The notes beneath the pieces are model-generated. The model was not told the origin of the DNA and did no database searches. It worked only from the letters and a program-made list of their open reading frames with translations. From positions 124,001 to 188,000 of the forward strand of contig NZ_JAJLQZ010000001.1 of the NCBI RefSeq assembly GCF_020991375.1: 64,000 nt of DNA, given 5' to 3'. Origin of the DNA: Glycomyces amatae. GTDB lineage: Bacteria; Actinomycetota; Actinomycetes; Mycobacteriales; Micromonosporaceae. Positions within the stretch are counted from its first letter, which is position 1, and every line of letters begins with the position of its first letter. The position numbers were made by a program, and so were the translations under genes. Below, one piece after another: positions 18,445 through 26,550 of this stretch.

Positions 18445-19233
18445 ATGGTGTCGATCGGCGATGTGGCCGCGGCATTGCGCGCGGCCATCGCGATGACCGA
18501 GGAGGCCGCCCGGACGGTGAAAGCGGCCGACGAGCGGATCGGCGATGCGCTGGCACCGCTGCAAGCGGACCTCGAAGCGTCATCGAATCCCTTGCCGCGT
18601 GAGGCACTCGCGCAGTGGAGTGCGGCGCGCGAGCGTCTCGCCGAAGTACTCGCGCTCATCCTCAACGGCACCGAGCGCATGGGCTCGTACGTCGCATCGA
18701 TCGCAGGCGGTAGCAGGTTCACACCGCCTTCAGAGACGCAGACCACGGGAGATCGGGCTGCGACCGCGTTCAACCCGAGGGCACGCAGCCCGGAGCGTTC
18801 GGCGGCGATACGGCGATTCGGATGGCCCAAGCGCGTCGATGGTAAGACCTCGGCTCGAGGAATGCTCTACGACAGCAGTGGAAAGCCTGTGCTCGGGCAG
18901 CCGCTCAAGGCGCTCAAGGGCGACCGGGTGTATACGACGCCGGATCTCAAGGATGAGTGGCGAACGCGCGGCATGGCGACCTCATGGCATATCGAGGGCG
19001 GTGCGGCGGCGTACATGCGCAACACCCAGACTAAGGAGATGGCCCTCTGGATCAACCTGTCAGCGTGCGGGAACTCGGGCGGATTCGGTGATGACGACCC
19101 CAACGGGTGCCATGTGAACCTGCCGAAGATTTTGCCCGAGGGCTATACGCTGCATGTCCATGCGGAACTGGAAAACGGATGGTCCCGCCAATGGACTTAC
19201 CGGGGCACAGGGGAGGCGCTGAAGGATGGCTGA
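18445..19233 (+). CDS. DddA-like (SCP1.201-type) cytosine deaminase toxin
   Basis: A 262-aa protein with two parts. Residues 1-88 form a charged helical region (MVSIGDVAAALRAAIAMTEE, REALAQWSAARERLAEVLAL), like N-terminal regions of actinobacterial SCP1.201-type proteins as I recall them. Residues about 122-258 look like a zinc deaminase of the DddA family: FGWPKRVDGKTSARGMLYDSSG, then His182-Ile-Glu184 in TSWHIEGGAAAYMR (Zn ligand and proton shuttle), hydrophobic strand LWINLSAC, Cys208 and Cys222 as remaining Zn ligands, and LPKILPEGYTLHVHAE. The two Cys are 13 residues apart, more than in classic CxxC deaminases. DddA itself deaminates cytosine in double-stranded DNA. There is no signal peptide. 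TAAGCT (18412-18417) is a possible -10. It overlaps the next gene by 8 bp. Confidence 0.88.
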   Translation: MVSIGDVAAALRAAIAMTEEAARTVKAADERIGDALAPLQADLEASSNPLPREALAQWSAARERLAEVLALILNGTERMGSYVASIAGGSRFTPPSETQTTGDRAATAFNPRARSPERSAAIRRFGWPKRVDGKTSARGMLYDSSGKPVLGQPLKALKGDRVYTTPDLKDEWRTRGMATSWHIEGGAAAYMRNTQTKEMALWINLSACGNSGGFGDDDPNGCHVNLPKILPEGYTLHVHAELENGWSRQWTYRGTGEALKDG

Positions 19234-19591
19234 AGGCTATATGCGATGGGTCGTGACCACCGATCCCGAACAGCTTGCCGACCTTGCGGCGAAGGCGAAT
19301 GAGCTCGACACCTTCGGGCTCGCCGAATACGCCGTGAGCCTGGGTCTGCGACCGCCCGGCCATACAGAGGGCCAGCGGCCGAGCATCGAATTCGCCACGC
19401 CTCCAGGACACGAGGGGCCCCCGCTTCTCATGTGGTCGGGTTACTTCCCTTCGATCCCGCCCGAAGACCTCTACGAGGATGACACCGGCGAAGAAGACGA
19501 CGAAGCCGACCCCTGGGCCGCACTCGGCGTCGAGACCGGTCCCCCCGGCGACGGCGAATCCCCGACCGCGGCCGGTTCGGGTTCGCCGTAG
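19226..19591 (+). CDS. Candidate immunity protein for the deaminase toxin
   Basis: A 121-aa acidic protein whose ATG lies within the last codons of the deaminase gene (ATGGCTGA overlap), so the two are co-translated. The N-terminal 90 residues look globular (MRWVVTTDPEQLADLAAKANELDTFGLAEYAVSLGL, LLMWSGYFPSIP). The C terminus is an acidic, disordered-looking tail (EDDTGEEDDEADPW, then Gly/Pro/Ser). The family was not recognised. Assignment as immunity rests on gene order, overlap, small size and strong negative charge opposite a DNA-binding enzyme; no motif proves it. Confidence 0.65.
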   Translation: MAEGYMRWVVTTDPEQLADLAAKANELDTFGLAEYAVSLGLRPPGHTEGQRPSIEFATPPGHEGPPLLMWSGYFPSIPPEDLYEDDTGEEDDEADPWAALGVETGPPGDGESPTAAGSGSP

Positions 19592-19633
19592 ACGACATGC
19601 CGACCGGTGTCCGCCGGCACCGCCCGGGCCGTT

Positions 19634-20884
19634 TCACGCAGCCGTCTCAACCGGGTCGCTGACGCGGAACTCGCGCAGCGGGCGGTTGCGCAGGCCCACC
19701 CACAGCACGCCCGCGACGCACAGCAGCCCGCCCGAGGCCAGGGCGAAGGGCCCCGATGTCAGCGCGGCGACCGCCCCGGCGCGGGCGTTGCCGAGGTCGG
19801 GCCCGGCGATCCCGATGACCAGCTCGGCCGAGGAGACCCGTCCCCTATGGCTGTCGGGGGTGGCCAGCTGCACCAGGGTGCCGCGGGAGATCACGGCGAT
19901 CGTGTCGGCGGCTCCGGCGACCGCGAGCGCGCCGAGCACGGCCCACAGCGGTTCGGCCAGCCCGAACCCGGCCAGGGCCGCGCCCCAGGCGCCCGCCGCC
20001 CCCAGCTGGACCAGGCCGATGCGGTCGGCGCGGGAGACCAGGCCCGACGCGAGGCCCGCGAGGATGCCGCCGACGGCGATCGCGGCCGGGAACAGGCCCA
20101 GGGTCTCGGGGGAGCCGCCGAAGCGGAGCTCGTTGACCAGCGGGAAGAGCGAGACCGGCATGGCCAGCAGGGTCGCGAACAGGTCGGTGGCGAACGAGCC
20201 GCGCACGGCCGGGGCGCGGGCGATGTGCCGCAGCCCGTCCGCGATGGAGCGCAGGCCCGGGCGGTGCGTCTCGGTTCCCGAGGGCGGCAGGGACGGCAGC
20301 CTGACGACCGCGTACAGGGAGGCGGCGAGGGCGACCGCTTCGACCGTGTAGCAGGCCGTCAGCCCCCATCGGCCGATGATGAGTCCGGCCAGCGCCGGCC
20401 CCGCGAGCATGGCGGCCTGGAAGGACAGGTGCTGCAAGGCCAGTCCGGCGGGCACGAGGTCGCGCGGCAGCAGCCGGGCCGGGAGGGTGCGGCGGGCCGG
20501 GGAGCCGAGCGCCACGCACGTCGACTGGGCGGCCACGAGCGCGAGGACGAGCGCCAGGTGGTGCGCTTCGGCCGCGGACTGCGCGGCCAGCGCGGCGGCG
20601 GCGAGCATCGAGCCGAGCGTGGTCCACCGGACCAGGACGCGGCGGTCGACCGCGTCGGCCAGGGACCCGCCGACGGTGCCGAAGACGATCATGGGGACGG
20701 CCGAGGCGAGCCCGATCATTCCGGTCCACACCGGACTCCCGGTCAGCTCCCAGACCTGGAAGAGGACGGCGACCACGGTCATCTGGTGGCCCAGGCCCGA
20801 CAGGGCCGAGCCCACCCACACGCGCCGGTAGGGGGCGCTGGCGGCGAGGGGCCGCAGGTCGATCAGGCCGGTCGGCGGCCTCAT
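19634..20884 (-). CDS. MFS transporter (EntS/DHA3-like)
   Basis: A 416-aa integral membrane protein with about 12 helices, of the DHA3/EntS-like branch: APYRRVWVGSALSGLGHQMTVVAVLFQVWELTGSP at the N terminus is typical, followed by GGSLADAVDRR (MFS motif A region) and GSPARRTLPARLLP. Likely a proton-driven exporter of drugs or a siderophore; the substrate is unknown. Its ATG overlaps the marR stop (ATGA), so the regulator is first and the pump second in one operon under the palindromic operator at 21393-21426. Confidence 0.9.
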   Translation of the reverse strand: MRPPTGLIDLRPLAASAPYRRVWVGSALSGLGHQMTVVAVLFQVWELTGSPVWTGMIGLASAVPMIVFGTVGGSLADAVDRRVLVRWTTLGSMLAAAALAAQSAAEAHHLALVLALVAAQSTCVALGSPARRTLPARLLPRDLVPAGLALQHLSFQAAMLAGPALAGLIIGRWGLTACYTVEAVALAASLYAVVRLPSLPPSGTETHRPGLRSIADGLRHIARAPAVRGSFATDLFATLLAMPVSLFPLVNELRFGGSPETLGLFPAAIAVGGILAGLASGLVSRADRIGLVQLGAAGAWGAALAGFGLAEPLWAVLGALAVAGAADTIAVISRGTLVQLATPDSHRGRVSSAELVIGIAGPDLGNARAGAVAALTSGPFALASGGLLCVAGVLWVGLRNRPLREFRVSDPVETAA

Positions 20885-21399
20885 CGCCCCGGGTCCCCGG
20901 CCTCATCGGCGTCGCCCGCCGGGGGGTGGTCGAGGCGCTCGGCGATCCGGTCGCGGAAGCCGCGCTGCTCCAGCCGGGCCCTCATCGCCGCGACGTAGTC
21001 GGCGAGGCGGACCGGCAGTTCGGCGTCGAGCGCCTCGATCGCGTCCTCGGTGGCGCGCCACTCGGCCTCCAGGAAGGGCACCAGCGAGCGGCCGCGCTCG
21101 GTCAGGCGGACCACGCGGGTGCGCGCGTCGGCCCCGGGCGCGGTCTCGACCAGGTCTTCCGCCCGCATCGCGGTGACGGTCTGGCTCAGTGCCGAGTGGG
21201 ACCGGCCGAGGCTCGCGGCGAGTTCGCGGAGCGTCATCGGGCCGCGGTGGGCCAGCCTGATCAGCGGGTAGGCGAAGCGGGGGCGCACGCCGTCCACGCC
21301 CCGCTCGGCGTACAGGGCGGCGATCTCGGCGTCCAGGTGCTCCTGGAGCGCCCGCAGCCCGCGCCAGTAGTCCCGCTCGGTGGGGTCGTCATTTATCAC
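20881..21399 (-). CDS. MarR-family transcriptional regulator
   Basis: A 172-aa winged-helix repressor: RFAYPLIRLAHRGPMTLRELAASLGRSHSALSQTVTAMRAEDLVETAPGADARTRVVRLTERGR spans the MarR HTH and wing (about 45-108), with a dimerising C-terminal helix. It probably represses itself and the downstream exporter gene and responds to an exported compound. The GTG start at 21399 lies inside its own operator and six bases after TATATT, so the mRNA is most likely leaderless. Confidence 0.92.
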   Translation of the reverse strand: MINDDPTERDYWRGLRALQEHLDAEIAALYAERGVDGVRPRFAYPLIRLAHRGPMTLRELAASLGRSHSALSQTVTAMRAEDLVETAPGADARTRVVRLTERGRSLVPFLEAEWRATEDAIEALDAELPVRLADYVAAMRARLEQRGFRDRIAERLDHPPAGDADEAGDPGR

Positions 21400-21426
21400 C
21401 GCGCTAATATAACAGCGCGGTGATAA
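21393..21426 (-). promoter_or_regulatory. MarR operator overlapping -10 and start codon
   Basis: Perfect palindrome with 13-bp arms (TTATCACCGCGCT at 21393-21405, complement at 21414-21426) and an 8-bp centre. The minus-strand -10 TATATT (21411-21406) is the centre of the palindrome, and the GTG start (21399-21397) is inside the left arm, so repressor binding would block both polymerase and, in a leaderless transcript, the start itself. Confidence 0.88.
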
Positions 21427-21465
21427 TTATGGCGAGGCACGCCGGCGCCCCGGCACCGGGTGCGG

Positions 21466-22794
21466 TCAGAAGCCCGGCGGGCGGGTGAAGCCGGGCAGGA
21501 TCCCGGCCTCCTCCAGTGCGGCGGCGATCGCGATCAGGCGGATCTCCGACCAGCGCGGCCCCACGATCTGGAGGCCGATCGGCAGGCCGTCCGCGTCGAA
21601 TCCGGCCGGGACCGTCAGCGCGGGCAGCCCGGCGAAGTTCGCGAAGAGCATCACGGCGCCCGCCGTGCCCGCGTCGGCGCCGTGCGCGAAGGCGGTCGTC
21701 GTCGCGGGCGGCAGCAGGAGGGCGTCCCAGTCCGTGAAGAACCGGTCCCAGTCGGCGGCCAACGCGTCCCTCCGGTGCAGCCTCTCGAGGTACCAGGCGA
21801 GGGTCCGCTGCTCCATGCCGGGCACGAAGGCACTGGTCACGGCGGTCATCAGCTCCAGGAGCGCGCTCTGCTCGTCCCAGTCGAGGCCGGGGAGCCGCGA
21901 TTCGACCGCCGCTCCCGCGTCGGCGCAGGCCGCGGCGACGCGGGAGACCTGCGCTCGCAGGCTCTCCTCCACCTCGGCCCCGGGCAGTTCCAGGGCGGTC
22001 GCGAGCCGCAGCCCGTCGAGCCGCAGGGGGCGGCGCTCGGGCAGGGGCACCGGCGGGACGTCGAAGTCGGCCCCGTCCGGTCCGGAGATCAGGCGCAGCA
22101 CCAGTTCCAGGTCGTCCAGGTCGCGGGCCATCGGGCCGATCGCGGACAGGACGCGCACGGGGTTCGGCTCTCCGCGCGGTCCGAAGTAGCCGGTCATCGC
22201 CACCCGGTGCTCGGTGGTCTTGAGCCCGTAGACGCCGCAGTAGTGCGACGGCAGGCGTATCGACCCGGCGAGGTCGGAGCCGACCTCGACCGGCGTCATC
22301 CCGGCGGCCAGGGCCGCCGCCGCGCCCCCGCTGGAGCCGCCGGGGGTGCGGGCGGTGTCCCAGGGGTTGGAGGTGAGGCCGAAGATCTCGTTCTCGCTGG
22401 TGTACGCGCTCAGGAAGGGCGGCACGTTGGTGTGCCCGATGACGACGGCCCCGGCCTCGCGCAGCCGCGCGGCGACGGTGCCGTCCTCGGCGGGCGTGCG
22501 GTCGAGCACGGGGGTGCCCACGGTGGTGCGCAGCCCCGCCGCGTCGTGGCAGTCCTTCAAGGTGAGCGGCACCCCGTGCAGCGGGCCCAGGGGTTCGCCG
22601 CGCTCGACGGCGAGGTCGGCGGCCCGCGCCGCCTCGCGGGCCCGGTCGGCGTCCAGCGAGACCACGGCGTTCAGCTCCGGATTGCGCTTCGCGACCTGGT
22701 CGAGGTGCGCGTCCAGCACCTCGGCGGCGGTCGCCTCGCGGCGCCGGATCAGGTCGGCGAGCTCGCGCGCCGATCGATAGGTCGACTGCGACAT
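21466..22794 (-). CDS. Amidase signature family hydrolase
   Basis: A 442-aa amidase with the Ser-cisSer-Lys triad: Lys in PLTLKDCHD, the glycine/serine signature TPGGSSGGAAAALAAG with cis-Ser, and nucleophile Ser in GSDLAGSIRLPSHYCGVYGLK. It hydrolyses carboxylic amides, with substrate unknown. It is not the GatA subunit, since no gatB or gatC lies nearby and the C-terminal half differs from GatA as far as I can judge. The ATG at 22794 has AGGA six bases upstream; 34 extra upstream in-frame residues look non-coding. It lies upstream of marR on the same strand but is separated by the marR promoter. Confidence 0.92.
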   Translation of the reverse strand: MSQSTYRSARELADLIRRREATAAEVLDAHLDQVAKRNPELNAVVSLDADRAREAARAADLAVERGEPLGPLHGVPLTLKDCHDAAGLRTTVGTPVLDRTPAEDGTVAARLREAGAVVIGHTNVPPFLSAYTSENEIFGLTSNPWDTARTPGGSSGGAAAALAAGMTPVEVGSDLAGSIRLPSHYCGVYGLKTTEHRVAMTGYFGPRGEPNPVRVLSAIGPMARDLDDLELVLRLISGPDGADFDVPPVPLPERRPLRLDGLRLATALELPGAEVEESLRAQVSRVAAACADAGAAVESRLPGLDWDEQSALLELMTAVTSAFVPGMEQRTLAWYLERLHRRDALAADWDRFFTDWDALLLPPATTTAFAHGADAGTAGAVMLFANFAGLPALTVPAGFDADGLPIGLQIVGPRWSEIRLIAIAAALEEAGILPGFTRPPGF

Positions 22795-22897
22795 GGCGTG
22801 TCCTGCACTTCCTGGAGAGCGGCCGGGCGGGGTCCCGACGGTACGCCGCAGCGTACCGGGAACGGGCGCGTCGACCGACCGAATAAACGGAATCACG

Positions 22898-22953
22898 TGT
22901 CAGCGGCCGTGTCAGCGCGATGTCAGGGCGGTGACAGGCCGGGCCGCGACAGT
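22898..22953 (+). promoter_or_regulatory. TGTCAG direct repeats and putative leaderless promoter
   Basis: Three TGTCAG copies at 22898, 22910 and 22921 (spacing 12 and 11, about one helical turn) lie upstream of GACAGT (22948-22953), which sits six bases before the ATG of the serine hydrolase gene. Same-face direct repeats suggest a regulator site. Confidence 0.4.
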
Positions 22954-22959
22954 TGCCGC

Positions 22960-24141
22960 ATGACACAGCACAGCACTTCCTCCAAGCAGCACGCCGCCAC
23001 CGACCAGGACGCGTCCGGCTCGCAGACCGGGCCGGACCGCCCCGAACTGCGGCGGATCATCGAGGAGATGGTCGCCGCCGAGGCCGCCTTCGTCGGCGTC
23101 ACGCTGCGCGTCCGCGACCAGGACGGCGAGTGGACCGCCGCGGCCGGCGCGAGCCGGATCGGCGAGGACGCCGCGCCGCCGGTGGACGGGTACTTCCGCA
23201 TCGGCAGCAACACCAAGACCTTCACCGCGGCCCTCGTGCTGCGCCTCGTGGAGGAGGGCGCGATCGACCTGGACGCCCCCGCCTCCGGCTACCTGCCCCG
23301 GTTCGACCTGGACCCGCGCATCACGGTGCGCATGCTGCTCCAGCACACCAGCGGCGTCTTCAACTTCACCGGCGAGTACTACGAGGACGGGACGTTCGCG
23401 CCCGGGATCGTCTGGTCGGGCCGGGAGTGGGTCGAGGACCGGTTCCGGACCTACCGGCCCGAGGAGCTCGTGGAGCTGGCGCTGTCCAAGCCCGCGCGGT
23501 TCGAGCCGGGGACGGACTGGAGCTACTCCAACACCAACTACGTCCTGGCCCGGCTCGTGGTCGAGCAGGTCACCGGGCGCCCGTTCGCCGATGAGATGCG
23601 GCGGCTGGTCCTCGACCCGCTCGGCCTGTCGCACACCCTGGTGCCGGGGACCTCGCCGGAGCTCCCCGAGCCGCACGCGCACGCCTACTACCGGTACGAG
23701 GAGGACGGCGAGGAGCGCACGGTCGACGTCACCCGCCAGAACCCCTCCTGGATCGCCACCGGCGGCGACATGGTCTCGACCACCGAGGACCTCCAGGCGT
23801 TCATCGCCGGGCTGCTGGGCGGCAGGCTCCTGCCCGAGGCGCTGCTGGCCGAGATGTGCGCGCCGGAGTCCAAGGCCGGGTACGGCCTGGGCGTGTTCGT
23901 GCAGGAGGCCCCGAACGGCGGCGGCACGGTCATCACCCACAACGGGGGCATCTCGGGCCACGCGGGCCTGATGTACGGCACTCCCGGCGGCGGCACGACC
24001 CTCACCGCCTCGCTCAACTACGTGGACGACGCCGGACTGTCGATGGCGGCGGCGTTCCAGCAGGCGACGCAGCGGCTCGTGGCGGCGGTGTTCGGCGGCG
24101 AGGAGGCCGAGTCGGCGGGCGGGGCCGGAACGGAGGGCTGA
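22960..24141 (+). CDS. Serine hydrolase of the beta-lactamase/DD-peptidase (class C-like) family
   Basis: A 393-aa serine hydrolase with the three penicillin-binding motifs: SNTK (SxxK, nucleophile Ser at about residue 88), YSN in WSYSNTNY, and HNGG replacing KTG near residue 328. LLQHTSGVFNFTGEYY and GGDMVSTTEDLQAFI are typical of D-alanyl-D-alanine carboxypeptidase or esterase-like members. There is no signal peptide, so a cytoplasmic esterase/peptidase role is as likely as cell-wall work. The start ATG has no ribosome-binding site but has GACAGT six bases upstream. Confidence 0.9.
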   Translation: MTQHSTSSKQHAATDQDASGSQTGPDRPELRRIIEEMVAAEAAFVGVTLRVRDQDGEWTAAAGASRIGEDAAPPVDGYFRIGSNTKTFTAALVLRLVEEGAIDLDAPASGYLPRFDLDPRITVRMLLQHTSGVFNFTGEYYEDGTFAPGIVWSGREWVEDRFRTYRPEELVELALSKPARFEPGTDWSYSNTNYVLARLVVEQVTGRPFADEMRRLVLDPLGLSHTLVPGTSPELPEPHAHAYYRYEEDGEERTVDVTRQNPSWIATGGDMVSTTEDLQAFIAGLLGGRLLPEALLAEMCAPESKAGYGLGVFVQEAPNGGGTVITHNGGISGHAGLMYGTPGGGTTLTASLNYVDDAGLSMAAAFQQATQRLVAAVFGGEEAESAGGAGTEG

Positions 24142-24172
24142 GCCTCGCGGCTCCGCAGGTCCCGAGGAGTGG

Positions 24173-24213
24173 AACCGCGGGCCCGGCCGCACGGCGCGGC
24201 CGGGCCCGCGGTT
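24173..24213. terminator. Bidirectional terminator, perfect 18-bp hairpin
   Basis: Arms 24173-24190 and 24196-24213 (AACCGCGGGCCCGGCCGC and complement) with a 5-nt loop, directly between the convergent serine hydrolase and SDR genes. A/T at both outer ends gives short U-rich tails either way. Confidence 0.9.
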
Positions 24214-24215
24214 CG

Positions 24216-25133
24216 CTACGCCGTCGCGGGGAGCGGGAACCGGACGCCGGTGAGCGTCTCGGAGACCTCCCACAGCCGCTGCGCCGTCTCGGGGTCCTGC
24301 GCCGAGCGCACGGGCTGCACCACCACGGGCGGGCCCTTGCGCTCGCGCCTGCCGGCCGGGCCGAAGTACTGGCCGCCCTCGGCGTCCGGGTCGGTCGCGG
24401 CGCGCAGCTGCGGCAGCGCGCCCTCGGCGGCCGACTGGGTGACGAACGGCATCACCAGTTTGCCGATGCCCCGGGTCAGCGCGTTCGAGCTCTGCATCAG
24501 CTCGGTGTCGGAGAAGCCGGGGTGGGCCACGAGGCTGCGCACGGGGCTGCCCGCGGCGCGCAGGCGCCGGTCGAGTTCGAGGGCGAAGAGCATGTTCGCG
24601 AACTTGGACTGCTCGTAGTACCGCACCGGCCCGTAGCGGTACTCGCCGGTGAGGTCGTCGAAGTGGATGCGGCCGCTGCGGTGCGCGAGCGAGGAGACGG
24701 TGACCACGCGCGGGTCGCGGCCCCGCCCGAGGCGGTCGAGGAGCAGGCCCGTGAGGGCGAAGTGGCCGAGGTGGTTGGTGCCGAACTGGGACTCGTGGCC
24801 CTGCGGGGTCAGGCGGCGCGGGGGGATCATGATCCCGGCGTTGTTGACCAGGACGTCCACGGGCGCGTCGAGCGCGTCCGCGAAGGCCTTGACCGAGTCG
24901 AGGTCGGCGAGGTCGAGGCGGCGGACCTCCAGGTCCGCGCCCGGCGCGGTCCCGGCGATGTCGGCCGCGGCGGCGCGGCCCTTGGACTCGGTGCGGACGG
25001 CCATGACGACCCGGGCGCCGCGGCGGGCGAGCGCCCGCGCCGTCTCCAGGCCGAGCCCCGAGTTGGCGCCGGTGACCAGGAAGGTGCGGCCGGACTGGTC
25101 GGGGATGTCGGCGGTGGTCCATGCGGCGTTCAC
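24216..25133 (-). CDS. Short-chain dehydrogenase/reductase (retinol-dehydrogenase-like)
   Basis: A 305-aa SDR oxidoreductase: dinucleotide loop TGANSGLGLETA, NNAGIM, catalytic Ser in VTVSSLAH and Tyr-x3-Lys in YYEQSKFAN. The long SDR form with AHRSGRIHFDDL and HPGFSDTELMQ resembles WW-domain-oxidoreductase/retinol-dehydrogenase-type members that prefer NADP(H). The substrate is unknown. The GTG start at 25133 is backed by GAGGGA seven bases upstream. It is divergent from a TetR regulator with an AT-rich operator region between, a common repressor/target layout. Confidence 0.92.
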   Translation of the reverse strand: MNAAWTTADIPDQSGRTFLVTGANSGLGLETARALARRGARVVMAVRTESKGRAAAADIAGTAPGADLEVRRLDLADLDSVKAFADALDAPVDVLVNNAGIMIPPRRLTPQGHESQFGTNHLGHFALTGLLLDRLGRGRDPRVVTVSSLAHRSGRIHFDDLTGEYRYGPVRYYEQSKFANMLFALELDRRLRAAGSPVRSLVAHPGFSDTELMQSSNALTRGIGKLVMPFVTQSAAEGALPQLRAATDPDAEGGQYFGPAGRRERKGPPVVVQPVRSAQDPETAQRLWEVSETLTGVRFPLPATA

Positions 25134-25159
25134 GGCGCTCCCTCAAGTAAGATGAATCT

Positions 25160-25181
25160 GGTTTCACATTAATCATGAACC
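25160..25181. promoter_or_regulatory. Candidate TetR operator between SDR and tetR
   Basis: Imperfect palindrome in the AT-rich 25140-25200 stretch, centred on ATTAAT (25168-25173) with outer arms GGTT and AACC. It overlaps where promoters of both divergent genes should lie; TATGAT (25216-25221) is a plausible tetR -10. Confidence 0.5.
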
Positions 25182-25247
25182 ATAATTCACCTTATTGCAA
25201 GTCGTGGTCGGCGCCTATGATGCTGCGTGGGGGGGAGAGGAGACCGG

Positions 25248-25850
25248 ATGCCACAGGAGCGGCCGCTGCGGGCCGACGCCGCCCGCAACCGCGCCAAGAT
25301 CACCGAGGCCGCGACCCGGCAGATCACCGCCCGCGGGCCCGAGGTCCCCATGGAGGCCATCGCCGCCGACGCGGGCGTGGCCGTCGGCACCCTCTACCGG
25401 CACTTCCCGACCAAGAAGGACCTGGTCAAGGCCGTGGTCGACGCGTCCCTGGAGGACATGCGGCGCGAGGCCGAGGCCGCGGCCGACCGCATCGCGGCCG
25501 GCGCGCGCGCGATCGAGGAGTTCACCGCCTTCGGGCGCCTGATCATGGAGAAGGCCGCCGACAACAAGGCGGTCAAGGCGGCGGCCCGCGAACTGGGCGC
25601 CGTCTACGACGCCGAGGGCCACCTGCGCCGGGGCGAGGAGGCGCTCCAGCGCCTCATCGACGCCGGGAAGGCCCAGGGCGACCTGCGGCCCGACCTCACG
25701 GTCGAGGACGGCTACCTGTTCTTCGCGACGGCCCCGACCGACCAGCCGCCCGCCGTCCGCGATCGCTGGCTCACCCTCATGATCGACGGGTTCCGCTGGG
25801 GCGCGGCCGCGGCGCCGCCGCTGCCGAGCCTCACGTCAGAGGCCCTTTGA
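25248..25850 (+). CDS. TetR-family transcriptional regulator
   Basis: A 200-aa regulator: N-terminal HTH (about 10-56: LRADAARNRAKITEAATRQITARGPEVPMEAIAADAGVAVGTLYRHFPTKKDLV) is a textbook TetR domain, followed by an all-helical ligand-binding region. It is presumed to repress the divergent SDR gene. The ATG at 25248 (MPQERPLR) has GAGAGG upstream; the seven residues before it are not needed. The last 20 bp overlap the convergent MDMPI gene. Confidence 0.92.
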   Translation: MPQERPLRADAARNRAKITEAATRQITARGPEVPMEAIAADAGVAVGTLYRHFPTKKDLVKAVVDASLEDMRREAEAAADRIAAGARAIEEFTAFGRLIMEKAADNKAVKAAARELGAVYDAEGHLRRGEEALQRLIDAGKAQGDLRPDLTVEDGYLFFATAPTDQPPAVRDRWLTLMIDGFRWGAAAAPPLPSLTSEAL

Positions 25851-26550
25851 GCACCGACATGGCCGTGTTGCGCTCGCCGCTCCAGGCGAACGCCGCGTCG
25901 TAGGCGGTCCGGCGCCCGCGCAGCAGGAGCAGCAGGTCGGCGGCGGTGCCGCGCACCTCGGCGACCGGGTCGCCGGGGCCGAAGGTCCACCAGGCGTCGG
26001 TGTCGGTGGCGTCGAGCCGGATGCAGGCGTCCGGCGGCCACGCCTTGCCGCGCCCGATCTGCCGGGGCGCCAGCACGTCGAAGACCTCGGTGACGCCCTC
26101 GCCGGCCAGCTCGGGGTCGAGCGCGCCGGGCTCGCCGAGCGCCTGCTCGGCGTCCCAGCGGTGCAGCATCGTCTCGACGGCGATCGACCGCTGCCAGTAG
26201 CCCGCGTTCGGGGGCGTGTAGAAGCCCCACGCGGGCGTGCCCGGCTCGGTGTCCAGGGCCATGACCAGCACTTCGCCGGTGCCTTCGACCCAGCGGACCA
26301 GCTCGTCGCGGTCCTCGGGGGTCTTCGGCGGCGCGCCGTCGGGGGGCGAGTCCGCGCCGTTGAAGTCGGTGACCGTGGCGGCGACGAACAGGTTCGCGGC
26401 GCCGACGCGCGCGGCCAGCCCGGCGAGGTCCAGGGGGTAGTCCGGATCCTCGCGGTAGGCGATCGGCACGGAGAGGTCGCCTTTCGCCAGGCATGCGCGG
26501 AATGCATCGAGTTCGCGCAGGAAGCATCGCAAATACGAGGCAGTGTCCAT
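25831..26550 (-). CDS. Maleylpyruvate isomerase family, mycothiol-dependent-type protein
   Basis: A 239-aa protein with an N-terminal MDMPI (DinB-like) helical bundle (YLRCFLRELDAFRACLAKGDLSVPIA, LFVAATVTDFNG) and the metal-binding His in ETMLHRWDAEQALG, followed by a C-terminal beta domain (CIRLDATDTDAWWTFGPGDPVAEVRGTAADLLLLLRGR). In actinomycetes such enzymes use mycothiol; the substrate is unknown. The ATG at 26550 follows TAGGCT by seven bases (leaderless). It converges on tetR with a 20-bp overlap. Confidence 0.88.
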   Translation of the reverse strand: MDTASYLRCFLRELDAFRACLAKGDLSVPIAYREDPDYPLDLAGLAARVGAANLFVAATVTDFNGADSPPDGAPPKTPEDRDELVRWVEGTGEVLVMALDTEPGTPAWGFYTPPNAGYWQRSIAVETMLHRWDAEQALGEPGALDPELAGEGVTEVFDVLAPRQIGRGKAWPPDACIRLDATDTDAWWTFGPGDPVAEVRGTAADLLLLLRGRRTAYDAAFAWSGERNTAMSVLKGPLT

